Source of the DNA: Winogradskyella psychrotolerans | Lineage (GTDB): Bacteria; Bacteroidota; Bacteroidia; Flavobacteriales; Flavobacteriaceae | Assembly: GCF_018860565.1 (NCBI RefSeq) | Contig: NZ_JAHKPS010000029.1 | Span: 231,260-295,259, forward strand | Direction: 5' to 3' | DNA: 64,000 nucleotides | Part shown: one piece after another, positions 8,480-16,601 of the stretch | Layout: every line of letters begins with the position of its first letter | Position numbering within the stretch: the first letter of the stretch is position 1 | Program-made: the position numbers and the translations under genes | The notes under the pieces: generated by a model | Told to the model about the DNA's origin: nothing | Seen by the model: only the letters and a program-made list of their open reading frames with translations | The model's database searches: none

Positions 8480-10777
8480 ATGAAAATTTTCAAGTATTTC
8501 TTATGCGCAATGTTTTTTACATCTTTTAGTATCCATGCTCAAGATGAAATTAAATCAGAGCGTCAACAAGGTCACACCAATCAAAATAAATTCAAACAAT
8601 TGTATGATGAATTTGCTACGCCCAATATGTTTAGGACAGGTTCTGGTGCTCCAGGTCCAGCATATTACCAGCAACAAGCAGATTATAAAATGGACATTGA
8701 AATAGATGATGTAAATGCTAAATTGTATGGTGACGAGATTATTACATACACTAATAATTCGCCAGATGAGTTATCATACCTTTGGGTGCAATTGGACCAA
8801 AATATGCGTGCAAAAGATTCTAAAACTCCACTAATTAATAGTTCTGGAATTGGCCCAGCAACTACATCGTCTAGGGCTGTTAAATCGTATTTAAAAGATA
8901 GTTTTGATGGAGGTTTCAATATAGAACATGTAAAAGATACTAAAGGCAAAGACTTACCATACATGATTAATCGTACAATGATGCGTGTAGAACTTCCAAA
9001 AGCACTGAAAACGGGAGAGCAATTTTCATTTAATATAAAATGGTGGTACAATATTAACGATCATGTTAAAGATGGTGGACGTTCTGGTTACGAGTATTTC
9101 GAAGAAAACGACAACCGTATTTATGTTATGGCTCAGTTTTATCCACGTATGGCAGTTTATAATGATGTAGAAGGATGGCAAAATTCGCAATTTTGGGGAC
9201 GTGATGAGTTTGCATTACCATTTGGAAATTTTGATGTAAACATTACGGTGCCAGCAGATCATATTTTAGACGGTACAGGGTATTTAGTAAATAGAGAAGA
9301 GGTATTTACTAAAGCTATGATGAAGCGTTATAATAAAGCAAAAAAATCTTACGACAAACCTGTAATGATTGTAACACAAGCTGAAGCTGAAGTCACAGAA
9401 AAATCTAAAAGTAAAGATAAAAAAACGTGGAAACTATCTGCTCAGATGGTTCGTGATTTTGGTTTTGCAACATCAAGAAAATTTTTATGGGATATGATGG
9501 CTGTTAAATTAGAGACTAAAGATGTTATGGCTGTATCTCTATATTCTAAAGAAGGTAATCCTTTGTGGGAACAATGGTCTACAAAATCTGTAGCAAGTAC
9601 GTTAAAAACATACTCTCGTATGACTTTTGATTATCCATACCATAAAGCTATTTCTGTACATGCACCAATGGGAATGGAATATCCAATGATATGTTACAAC
9701 TTTGGTCGTCCAGATAAAGATGGTAATTATTCTGATAGAACCAAATACGGAATGATTAGCGTTATTATACATGAAGTAGGACATAACTTTTTCCCAATGA
9801 TTGTAAACAGTGATGAGCGTCAATGGACATGGATGGATGAAGGTTTAAATACATTTAGTCAGTATGTAGCAGAACAAGATTTTGCAGAATGGTATCCTGA
9901 TGCATTATCTCCAAACGATAAAACCTACCCTTCTAGACGTGGACCTGCTAAAAATATCGTAAGATATATGGGAGGTAACCAAGATTATATTGCACCAATT
10001 ATGACTAAAGGTTTAAATACCTATCAATTTGGAAATAACGCTTATGGAAAACCAGCGACAGCATTAAATATATTACGTGAAACTGTTATGGGACGTGAAT
10101 TATTTGATTATTCTTTTAAAGAATATGCAAACCGTTGGAAATTTAAGCACCCAACTCCAGAAGATTTTTTCCGTACCATGGAAGATGCTTCGGCAGTAGA
10201 CTTAGATTGGTTTTGGAGAGGTTGGTTTTATACAACAGATTACACAGACATAGGAATTAAAGAGGTTAAGAAGTTCGCCGTTACTAATAATCCAAATGAG
10301 AATGGTAAAAAGCTAGCAGAACGTTATAATATGAATCCAAACAGTTTAGTATATTTTATAGAAGAAGGTGCTGAAGGTTATGATGATGCAATGAAAGCTA
10401 AAACATCTATCGAAGATTTACCTACGGTAAAAGAGTATATCATGGATAATTTTACACCTGAAGAGCAAAAGGCATTAAAAAAGGCACCTAAATATTTCTA
10501 CCAAGTTACTTTTGATAAGCCAGGCGGATTGGTAATGCCACTTATTGTAGAGTACACTTATGGTGATGGTACTAAAGAAAGAATAACCTATCCTGCACAA
10601 GTATGGAGACTCAATGATAAAGAAGTGAGTAAAGCCATTGCTAGTGAAAAGGAAATAGTTTCTATAGTTGTAGATCCCGACTTAGAAACAGCAGATGTAG
10701 ATACCTCTAATAATTCTTGGCCAAAAGAAGTTAAGGCAAGTGATTTTGATAAATTTAAGAATAAATCAAAGGATTAA
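8480..10777 (+). CDS. Secreted M1 family zinc metallopeptidase
   Basis: A 765-residue gluzincin with a signal peptide ending FSIHAQ. Zinc ligands are clear: His431-Glu432-x-x-His435 (HEVGHNFF), then Glu454 after 18 residues (TWMDEGLNTF). The exopeptidase GxMEN motif is altered to GMEYPM, about 35 residues upstream. Residues about 70-270 form the N-terminal beta-saddle. The region after 620 is a C-terminal beta domain ending in a Lys-rich tail, with no T9SS sorting signal obvious. Acts in the periplasm or on the surface on N-termini of peptides. A strong terminator follows. Confidence 0.92.
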   Translation: MKIFKYFLCAMFFTSFSIHAQDEIKSERQQGHTNQNKFKQLYDEFATPNMFRTGSGAPGPAYYQQQADYKMDIEIDDVNAKLYGDEIITYTNNSPDELSYLWVQLDQNMRAKDSKTPLINSSGIGPATTSSRAVKSYLKDSFDGGFNIEHVKDTKGKDLPYMINRTMMRVELPKALKTGEQFSFNIKWWYNINDHVKDGGRSGYEYFEENDNRIYVMAQFYPRMAVYNDVEGWQNSQFWGRDEFALPFGNFDVNITVPADHILDGTGYLVNREEVFTKAMMKRYNKAKKSYDKPVMIVTQAEAEVTEKSKSKDKKTWKLSAQMVRDFGFATSRKFLWDMMAVKLETKDVMAVSLYSKEGNPLWEQWSTKSVASTLKTYSRMTFDYPYHKAISVHAPMGMEYPMICYNFGRPDKDGNYSDRTKYGMISVIIHEVGHNFFPMIVNSDERQWTWMDEGLNTFSQYVAEQDFAEWYPDALSPNDKTYPSRRGPAKNIVRYMGGNQDYIAPIMTKGLNTYQFGNNAYGKPATALNILRETVMGRELFDYSFKEYANRWKFKHPTPEDFFRTMEDASAVDLDWFWRGWFYTTDYTDIGIKEVKKFAVTNNPNENGKKLAERYNMNPNSLVYFIEEGAEGYDDAMKAKTSIEDLPTVKEYIMDNFTPEEQKALKKAPKYFYQVTFDKPGGLVMPLIVEYTYGDGTKERITYPAQVWRLNDKEVSKAIASEKEIVSIVVDPDLETADVDTSNNSWPKEVKASDFDKFKNKSKD

Positions 10778-10797
10778 ATCCAATATTTTAAAAACGG

Positions 10798-10825
10798 AAA
10801 GCCGACTTTTTATTAAGTCGGCTTT
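10798..10825 (+). terminator. Rho-independent terminator after the M1 peptidase gene
   Basis: Arms AAAGCCGACTT (10798-10808) and AAGTCGGCTTT (10815-10825) with a six-base loop and a run of T after the stem, 20 bases after the stop. Confidence 0.88.
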
Positions 10826-10866
10826 TTTATTTTCAATTTGAAGTATAATATTTGATAAACTCAGTT

Positions 10867-10874
10867 TATATTTG
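10867..10874 (+). promoter_or_regulatory. -7 promoter box for tatA, possible leaderless start
   Basis: TATATTTG is a full TAnnTTTG match only four bases before the GTG at 10879. The transcript would begin at or very near the start codon, implying leaderless or near-leaderless translation. Confidence 0.55.
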
Positions 10875-10878
10875 CAGT

Positions 10879-11169
10879 GTGATACAACAATTAACATTAT
10901 TATTCATAGGAGGTACCGAAATAGTCTTTGTACTATTTATTGTGGTATTAGTATTTGGTGCAGATAAATTACCAGAAATTGCTAGAGGCCTAGGTAAAGG
11001 TATGCGCCAACTTAAAGATGCTACTAATGATATTAAGCAAGAGGTAGCTAAAAGCGCTAAAGAGAATAATATCATTGATTCTGATACTACAAAAGAGATT
11101 CAAGAAGAAATAAACAAAGTAAAAGATGATCTGAAAGACTTCACTGGATCATTAAAACGCGATCGTTAA
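10879..11169 (+). CDS. tatA: Sec-independent translocase subunit TatA/TatE
   Basis: A 96-residue Tat subunit that forms the export pore for folded twin-arginine substrates. A short N-terminal transmembrane helix (IVFVLFIVVLVFGADKLPEI) is followed by the FGADKLPE hinge and the amphipathic helix ARGLGKGMRQLKDATNDIKQ. An acidic/basic tail follows. I choose GTG 10879 because the TTG at 10852 lies upstream of the -7 box. No tatC is in the window. The region up to 11211 has no clear terminator. Confidence 0.92.
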   Translation: MIQQLTLLFIGGTEIVFVLFIVVLVFGADKLPEIARGLGKGMRQLKDATNDIKQEVAKSAKENNIIDSDTTKEIQEEINKVKDDLKDFTGSLKRDR

Positions 11170-11210
11170 TTTTTGAGACCATCGTTTACTTTGTAATTAT
11201 TTAAATGCCA

Positions 11211-11615
11211 TTAAAAAAGTTTATAACCTAAAATAACACTTAAGGCACTATGATCTGCAGTTGTGTGTAATTTCTTAGAAATAATTTCTCTAGGAAAAGC
11301 AAATCGTCCTTCAATACTATATTTATCATTAGAGATAAAACCTATACCTAGAGCTAAAGAAGCCCTTGAATTTATATCAAAATTTGGGTGATCCTCATAG
11401 GTAATAGTGCCTGAAAATGGGATGTCAACTAATGCAGATAGGTTAAAAAATAAAGCTGAGTTATCGTTAATAAAGCTATAATACCTTATTCCATAAGGAA
11501 TTTCTAAAGAAGAGTAATCTATACTTACTTTATCTTCTCGTAATATTGAAGATGTCGTATTTAATTGAATAGTTTTTGAGCTGCTAAAACTTCTGTACGA
11601 AGGTTCTACAATCAA
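11211..11615 (-). pseudogene. C-terminal relic of an outer-membrane beta-barrel protein
   Basis: About 134 residues of alternating hydrophobic strands (SLEIPYGIRYYSFINDNSAL; SRASLALGIGFISNDKYSIE) ending in the aromatic LGYKLF typical of an outer-membrane beta-barrel. The strand SLEIPYGIRYYSFI resembles the last third of flavobacterial barrel proteins of roughly 350 residues. There is no signal peptide, and the only available start is a TTG overlapping the end of the O-methyltransferase gene, with an in-frame TAA just upstream. A 5'-truncated remnant is the simplest reading. A programmed fusion or a real small protein coupled to the methyltransferase is less likely. Confidence 0.6.
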
Positions 11616-12277
11616 AGACCATTAGTGTCATCTAATTTTTTTCTTCTACTAATAGTTAAACCATCTCTAATGGGAAGTAAAACTGTTTCTATGCGATTAT
11701 CATTTTTAAGAAGGGTATTATAATCTAAAACAGCTTTAGTGGACTTATCTTTTTCATTTAACGGTTCTACAACTTTTCCATGCCATAATACATTGTCTGA
11801 AAGAATAATACCTCCTGGATTCAATTTGTCTATAATTAAATGGAAATAATTTGAATAGTTTGGCTTATCAGCATCAATAAAAATAAGGTCAAACGTTTGA
11901 TCTAAACTTGGAATAATGTCCAAAGCATTTCCAGTGTGTTGAATAATTTGTTTTCCAAAATCAGATTGGTCAAAATATTTTCGCTGAAAATCAACTAATT
12001 CTTCGTTAACATCTATAGTGTGAAGCTCCCCATTTTTATCCAAACCTTCAGCTAAGCACAATGTAGAATACCCCGTAAATGTACCTAATTCTAAAATAGA
12101 TTTAGGCCCAATGAGCTTAGAGATCATACTTAGTACTCTGCCTTGGTAAGGTCCGCTAAGCATAATGGGTTGTAATACTTTTTGATACGTTTCTCTAGTC
12201 AGTTGTTGTAGTAGTTTAGGTTCTTGTTCAGAATGATCAACTACATATTTGTCTAAGTTTTCAGGCAAGAAATGCAT
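11612..12277 (-). CDS. Class I SAM-dependent O-methyltransferase (COMT-like)
   Basis: 221 residues of the caffeoyl-CoA/catechol O-methyltransferase family. SAM-binding motif I is SILELGTFTGYSTLCLAEGL, motif II is LHTIDVNEELVDF, and the metal-site Asp lies in FDLIFIDADKPNY; ILSDNVLWHGKVV follows. Such enzymes need a divalent cation and methylate vicinal hydroxyls. It lies 41 bases downstream of the ACMSD gene on the same strand, so it may be read with the kynurenine cluster. Catechol-like or hydroxyanthranilate-derived substrates are conceivable but unproven. Confidence 0.88.
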   Translation of the reverse strand: MHFLPENLDKYVVDHSEQEPKLLQQLTRETYQKVLQPIMLSGPYQGRVLSMISKLIGPKSILELGTFTGYSTLCLAEGLDKNGELHTIDVNEELVDFQRKYFDQSDFGKQIIQHTGNALDIIPSLDQTFDLIFIDADKPNYSNYFHLIIDKLNPGGIILSDNVLWHGKVVEPLNEKDKSTKAVLDYNTLLKNDNRIETVLLPIRDGLTISRRKKLDDTNGL

Positions 12278-12318
12278 ACATGATAATTTTAATTATAGGA
12301 ATAAGGTCTAGGAAACTG

Positions 12319-13407
12319 CTAGGATAAAATTCTATTAACTAATTTCTGTTTTGCGGCTTCATCATCTCCACATAACCACTGAATCACATTGTCTTCCCAA
12401 ATGGCATCACCTTCGGTCTCTGTAATTATCTCGCGCTCTATAGCTAAATCTATGATTTTTCCAGGGTAAGAAGACTGCTTTTCGCTTTCCATTTCTCCAA
12501 GTGGATAAGGATCATCTAATCCCATTAAGACTTGTTTAGAGCCTTGATTTCTAATTAATAGTTCTAGGCCACCTGTGTCGTGTACCAGTGTATCAAAGAA
12601 TATGTTTTTATGACCAACGGCTTTTCTAGGATGGCTTTTGCCTTCAAATAAATCTGGACGACCATCAAAACCTTGAATTCGTCTTCCTAAGTTAATTTGT
12701 GCCAATTGTCCTCCATGTGCAAAGCAAGTTCGCATATTAGGATATTTGTCTTGGTACCCATTTAAAGTTAAGAAATGATACGCATCAGCACATTGTGCTA
12801 ACATCCAAATTAAGTGAAATCTCCAAGACGTATTTTCAAGTTTTATGAATTTTTCACCATCGTAAGGATGAATTTCTACGGCAAGATTATATTTGTTTGC
12901 TAACTCAAAAATAGGCTCGTTCTCCTCATCAAAAATACAGCGCCAGGTTCCAATCGTATCCATGTAATGAGTTGGTAAACATAGAAGTTGAAGTCCTAAA
13001 ACCTCTACACAACGCTCAATTTCCCAGCAAGCTCCTCTAACAAATCCTGGGTGAACAACAAATCCACAGGTAAATTTACTTGGATGATTGTGTTGAATTT
13101 TGGCATTAAAATCATTCTGAAAACGTAAGGCTTGTTTCATCTCCTCAACACGAAGCCCATTTCCATAAAGTTGCGATAGGTTTAAAACAACAGCATGGTC
13201 AATATTAAAACGTTCCATCCATGCTAATTTTTCATTTAGGAAAAAACTAGAATCCGTAATTGGACGGTTCCAATCTTTTTGAAGCATGAATTTTCGGTCT
13301 TTATCTACCCAAAAAATACCTTTGTCTTGCATAAACTGAGGTATTTCCTCTGGATAAGGAAGTAAATGTGAGTGGCCGTTTATTCTAAGTTTACGTTTGT
13401 TTGTCAT
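12319..13407 (-). CDS. Amidohydrolase, 2-amino-3-carboxymuconate 6-semialdehyde decarboxylase (ACMSD)
   Basis: 362 residues of the amidohydrolase-2 family. It decarboxylates ACMS, diverting the 3-hydroxyanthranilate ring-cleavage product away from quinolinate and towards 2-aminomuconate. Zinc ligands are visible: His12-x-His14 (INGHSH), a His in EIHPYDG, a His in CFAHGGQ and the Asp in LMGLDDPYP. It is somewhat longer than typical ACMSD (about 335). Immediate neighbours are the dioxygenase that makes ACMS and the dehydrogenase that uses the product, which strongly supports the call. Bacterial counterpart is NbaD. Confidence 0.9.
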   Translation of the reverse strand: MTNKRKLRINGHSHLLPYPEEIPQFMQDKGIFWVDKDRKFMLQKDWNRPITDSSFFLNEKLAWMERFNIDHAVVLNLSQLYGNGLRVEEMKQALRFQNDFNAKIQHNHPSKFTCGFVVHPGFVRGACWEIERCVEVLGLQLLCLPTHYMDTIGTWRCIFDEENEPIFELANKYNLAVEIHPYDGEKFIKLENTSWRFHLIWMLAQCADAYHFLTLNGYQDKYPNMRTCFAHGGQLAQINLGRRIQGFDGRPDLFEGKSHPRKAVGHKNIFFDTLVHDTGGLELLIRNQGSKQVLMGLDDPYPLGEMESEKQSSYPGKIIDLAIEREIITETEGDAIWEDNVIQWLCGDDEAAKQKLVNRILS

Positions 13408-13409
13408 AT

Positions 13410-13438
13410 GTCATGCTGAGCGCAGTTGAAGCATCTCG
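13410..13438. repeat. Dispersed intergenic repeat (TCATGCTGAGCGCAG type)
   Basis: TCATGCTGAGCGCAGTTGAA with GCATCTCG after it is a variant of a short repeat I recall as very common between genes in Bacteroidota. It lies immediately upstream of the ACMSD start. Only one copy is present in this window. Confidence 0.55.
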
Positions 13439-13445
13439 TTTTGTT

Positions 13446-13465
13446 ATTCCTGCGAAAGCAGGAAT
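13446..13465. repeat. REP-like palindrome, copy 1
   Basis: ATTCCTGCGAAAGCAGGAAT, a near-perfect palindrome with a four-base centre, in the ACMSD-HAAO spacer. It is a single unpaired copy of the family found as inverted pairs at 14112-14184 and 55487-55561. Confidence 0.75.
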
Positions 13466-13558
13466 CTTATTAATTGGAATTCAACTTATTATTGAACCCT
13501 TTAGTTAGTTCTGTTTTATGAATTTAGAGTTTTTCCTTTTCGGAAAATCAACCGACCT

Positions 13559-14095
13559 TTAATTATCGATTTTCACCTTTTCTGGTGGTTCCATAATCTC
13601 ACCGCAATTCGGACATTTACGTTTGTCCTTGTCTCCATAATAGTTATCAAAAATCTTAGGCATATCGGTTTCAATATTTTCAACAGTGAAATCTTCTTCA
13701 TATAGTTTTGTGGTACAATTTTCACAGAACCAAAGTAATGCGTCTTGAACACCTTTGTCTCTTGGATATTCAATAACCAACCCAACCGTATGAGCTCCAC
13801 GTTGCGGAGAATGTGGAACTTTTGGTGGTAAAAGAAATATTTCACCTTCTCTAATATGAATGTCTTTAGGTTCACCATCTTCAATGATTTTTAAAACCAT
13901 ATCTCCTTCAATTTGATGAAAAAATTCTGGCGTCTCATTATAGTGGTAGTCTTTTCTACTGTTAGGTCCACCAACAACCATCACAATAAAATCACCATCT
14001 TTCCATACCACTTTGTTACCAACAGGTGGTTTTAATAAATGACGGTTTTCATCTATCCATGCTTTGAAATTAATGGGAGGATATATTTTACTCAT
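13559..14095 (-). CDS. nbaC: 3-hydroxyanthranilate 3,4-dioxygenase (HAAO)
   Basis: Opens the ring of 3-hydroxyanthranilate to ACMS with O2 and Fe(II). From ATG 14095 (MSKIYPPINFKAW) the protein has 178 residues and the iron ligands fall at His51, Glu57 and His95, the numbering of the characterised Cupriavidus metallidurans enzyme. This favours 14095 over the in-frame ATG at 14116, which lies inside a REP-like repeat. Substrate-binding Arg47 is present. The C-terminal rubredoxin-like second iron site is CENC and CPNC. Positioned between the SDR and ACMSD genes in the kynurenine cluster. Confidence 0.95.
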   Translation of the reverse strand: MSKIYPPINFKAWIDENRHLLKPPVGNKVVWKDGDFIVMVVGGPNSRKDYHYNETPEFFHQIEGDMVLKIIEDGEPKDIHIREGEIFLLPPKVPHSPQRGAHTVGLVIEYPRDKGVQDALLWFCENCTTKLYEEDFTVENIETDMPKIFDNYYGDKDKRKCPNCGEIMEPPEKVKIDN

Positions 14096-14111
14096 GGCTA
14101 TGTTGTTTTTT

Positions 14112-14184
14112 GTCATTCCTGCGTAGGCAGGAATCTATGTTATTATTGCTTTTATTTTTGGATTCCTGCGTTCGCAGGAATGAC
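14112..14184. repeat. REPIN-like inverted pair of REP palindromes
   Basis: Left unit 14112-14135 (GTCATTCCTGCG, then TAGGCAGGAATC) and right unit 14161-14184 (GATTCCTGCGTTCG, then CAGGAATGAC) are the same motif in opposite orientation, separated by 25 bases. Each unit is itself a hairpin. This is the architecture of a REP doublet. It fills the spacer between the SDR and HAAO genes. Confidence 0.8.
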
Positions 14185-14195
14185 AAGTCATAAAG

Positions 14196-14978
14196 TTACA
14201 AAGATTTTGTTCTTCCGCCATCAACTGGAAGATTAATTCCGTTAATATAAGCAGCGCGTTCACTTGCTAAAAAGGTAATAGCATCAGCCAATTCTTCGGG
14301 TTTTGCAAAACGTTTGGCTGGTACAGCACTTTTCATAGCATTGGCCGCTTCTTCTTCTGTATTTCCTGTTTTAGCAGATTTGTTTTTTATGATTTCAGCT
14401 AAACGTTCTGTTCCTGTAGCGCCAGGTAAAACGTTATTCACTGTAATACCAAATTGCCCTAATTCATTGGCTAAGGTTTTACTCCAGTTAGCCACTGCAC
14501 CACGAATGGTGTTACTAACACCTAAACCATCTAAAGGTTGTTTTACAGAGGTTGAAATCACATTGATGATACGACCATAACCTTCACTTTTCATAAACGG
14601 AACAACCGTTTGAACTAATACATGATTACATTTTAAATGTTGCGTAAAAGCGGATTCAAATTCGTCTACCTCTGCTGAAAAAACAGGACCTCCTTTTGGA
14701 CCTCCAGTATTATTGACTAAAACATGAAACCCATGATGTTTAGAAACATAGTCTGAAACTTTGGCTTTCAATTCCGTAGGATTCGAAAAATCAGCGACAA
14801 TATAATCGTGAGGTCTTTGTTGCGGTAATTCGGCTAATGTAGCTTTTAATTTGTTTTCGTTTCTAGCAATTAGGGTTACTTGAACACCTTCTGCCGCTAA
14901 AGCTAGTGCTGTTGCTTTTCCTATTCCTGCTGTGCTTCCGCAAACTAATGCGTATTTGTTGTTTAATTGTAAATCCAT
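14196..14978 (-). CDS. SDR family protein with an atypical active site
   Basis: 260 residues with a Rossmann fold. The cofactor motif is VCGSTAGIGKA (Gly14 to Gly20) and LVNNTGGPKGG is the NNxG equivalent. Where classical SDRs have Tyr-x-x-x-Lys, this protein reads Ser155-Asn-Thr-Ile-Arg159 (SNTIRGAVANWSKTLANELG). This places it with the 3-oxoacyl-reductase-like SDR branch known to lack the catalytic Tyr and Lys. The C-terminus INGINLPVDGGRTKSL is standard. It lies between the aldehyde dehydrogenase and HAAO genes, so a kynurenine-pathway role is inferred, but no reaction can be assigned. Confidence 0.85.
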   Translation of the reverse strand: MDLQLNNKYALVCGSTAGIGKATALALAAEGVQVTLIARNENKLKATLAELPQQRPHDYIVADFSNPTELKAKVSDYVSKHHGFHVLVNNTGGPKGGPVFSAEVDEFESAFTQHLKCNHVLVQTVVPFMKSEGYGRIINVISTSVKQPLDGLGVSNTIRGAVANWSKTLANELGQFGITVNNVLPGATGTERLAEIIKNKSAKTGNTEEEAANAMKSAVPAKRFAKPEELADAITFLASERAAYINGINLPVDGGRTKSL

Positions 14979-14983
14979 AACAT

Positions 14984-15001
14984 TTCCTGCGAAGGCAGGA
15001 A
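14984..15001. repeat. REP-like palindrome, copy 4
   Basis: TTCCTGCGAAGGCAGGAA, near-palindromic, just upstream of the SDR start codon in the SDR-ALDH spacer. Unpaired, though a diverged palindrome lies 70 bases on. Confidence 0.7.
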
Positions 15002-15069
15002 TCTTTTTATTGTAATACTAAAATATAATCAGTACTATCTATAATTAATAATTTCGTTTCAATTTATGA

Positions 15070-15090
15070 GATTCTCACTTTCGTGGGAAC
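15070..15090. repeat. Diverged REP-like palindrome
   Basis: GATTCTCACTTTCGTGGGAA is an imperfect relative of the REP unit in the opposite orientation. It ends at the aldehyde dehydrogenase stop codon and could also act as its terminator hairpin. Confidence 0.5.
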
Positions 15091-16529
15091 TAGTATTTTA
15101 TACAAACATTCTTGGCTTCCGTAAAAAATCGTAAGGCTTCAAATCCACCCTCACGTCCAACGCCAGAAGCTTTTACTCCTCCAAAAGGAGTTCTTAAATC
15201 GCGCATCATCCAGGTATTTACCCAAACAATTCCTGCTTGCAGTTGGTGACTTAATTTCATGGTGCGTTTTAAATCGTTAGTCCATAGTGTCGCTGAAAGT
15301 CCGTATTTCACTTTGTTGGCCATTTCTAAAACTTCGTCTTCAGTATTGAATGGCATAATGGTGACGACAGGTCCAAAAATTTCTTCTTGGTTCACTCTGC
15401 AGTCGTCATTAGGAACTTCGATAACCGTTGGTTCTAAATAATAACCGTTTTCATAACCTTTAACGGTAATTTCATTCCCGCCACACAATACGTTTCCATT
15501 TTCATTTTTAGCGATTTTAATATAGTCTTTTACTTTCTCTAAATGAGGCTTAGATACTAAAGCACCAATATTAGTGTCTTCGTTTGATGGATGCCCAACT
15601 TTTAACGCTTTTACTTTAGCTACAAAATCAGTTTTAAATTTTTCATAAATAGAGGCTTCTACAAAAATGCGACTGCCACATAAACAGATTTGCCCTTGAT
15701 TAGCAAACGATGAGCGAACCGTTGTATTCAGCATGTCTTCATAATCACAATCTGCAAAAATGATATTTGGATTTTTTCCTCCTAATTCTAAAGATAATTT
15801 TTTAAATAGTGGTGCGGCAATGCTCGCAATATGTGCTCCTGTTGCTGTACCTCCTGTAAAACTAATGGCTTTAATATCTTGATGTTCAATTATGGCTTGT
15901 CCTGTTGAACCTCCAAGTCCATGCACAATATTTAATACACCTTTTGGCAAACCTGCTTCATTACAAATTTCGCCTAATAAATAAGCGGTCATTGGCGTGA
16001 CTTCACTTGGTTTGGCAACCACACAATTTCCGGCAGCAAGCGCTGGTGCAATTTTCCAAGTAAACAAGTAGAGTGGAAGGTTCCAAGGTGAAATACAGCC
16101 CACAACACCAATGGGTTGACGTAAGGTGTAATTTATGGCTTGTTGTCCTACGGATTCATGACTTTCACTTGCAAATTGTGTAATCGCATTTCCAAAGAAT
16201 CTAAAGTTACTTGCTGCTCTTGGGATATCAACCGCTTTTGCTAAACTTATTGGTTTCCCGTTATCTTTACTTTCTGCTTCTGCAAAACGGTCTAAGTTGG
16301 CTTCTAGTAATTCTGAAATTTTAATTAAGATTCTGCTACGTTCTTCTAGAGTGGTTTGCGACCAACTTGGAAATGCAGATTTTGCTGCATTGTATGCGCT
16401 TTCTACATCCTCTTTTGATGAGTTTGGTATTTGTCCGTAAACTTGCCCATTAGAAGGATTGTAGTTGTCTATCCAGTTATTGTTGATTGGATTGTGAAAG
16501 TTACCGTTTATGTAGTTTTTGATGTTCAT
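15090..16529 (-). CDS. Aldehyde dehydrogenase, probable 2-aminomuconate 6-semialdehyde dehydrogenase
   Basis: 479 residues, a full-length NAD-dependent ALDH. Catalytic Glu lies in KKLSLELGGKNPN and catalytic Cys in NQGQICLCGS. NAD-site segments WNLPLYLFTWKIAPALAAGN and FTGGTATG are present. The C-terminus PFGGVKASGVGREGG is typical of the hydroxymuconic/aminomuconic semialdehyde dehydrogenase branch. It would oxidise the unstable semialdehyde released by ACMSD to 2-aminomuconate (NbaE equivalent). The assignment relies on the family plus its position between the deaminase and HAAO/ACMSD genes. Confidence 0.88.
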   Translation of the reverse strand: MNIKNYINGNFHNPINNNWIDNYNPSNGQVYGQIPNSSKEDVESAYNAAKSAFPSWSQTTLEERSRILIKISELLEANLDRFAEAESKDNGKPISLAKAVDIPRAASNFRFFGNAITQFASESHESVGQQAINYTLRQPIGVVGCISPWNLPLYLFTWKIAPALAAGNCVVAKPSEVTPMTAYLLGEICNEAGLPKGVLNIVHGLGGSTGQAIIEHQDIKAISFTGGTATGAHIASIAAPLFKKLSLELGGKNPNIIFADCDYEDMLNTTVRSSFANQGQICLCGSRIFVEASIYEKFKTDFVAKVKALKVGHPSNEDTNIGALVSKPHLEKVKDYIKIAKNENGNVLCGGNEITVKGYENGYYLEPTVIEVPNDDCRVNQEEIFGPVVTIMPFNTEDEVLEMANKVKYGLSATLWTNDLKRTMKLSHQLQAGIVWVNTWMMRDLRTPFGGVKASGVGREGGFEALRFFTEAKNVCIKY

Positions 16530-16601
16530 GTGGTTTCAGATAAAAAAACCAAGATAATAGAGTCAAGATTTATAAGTCTACGATTCTTGGTTCTAGGTTC
16601 T

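Noticed and set aside
14039..14236. Plus-strand ORF of 65 codons across the HAAO-SDR spacer
   Set aside because: Its middle is translated from the inverted REP-like pair, which gives the familiar spurious peptide pattern (VGRNL ... WIPAFAGMTS). It overlaps two real genes on the other strand.
13440..15100. CRISPR array made of the GCAGGAATC units
   Set aside because: Copies are irregularly spaced, alternate in orientation and are self-palindromic, with no uniform spacers and no cas genes.
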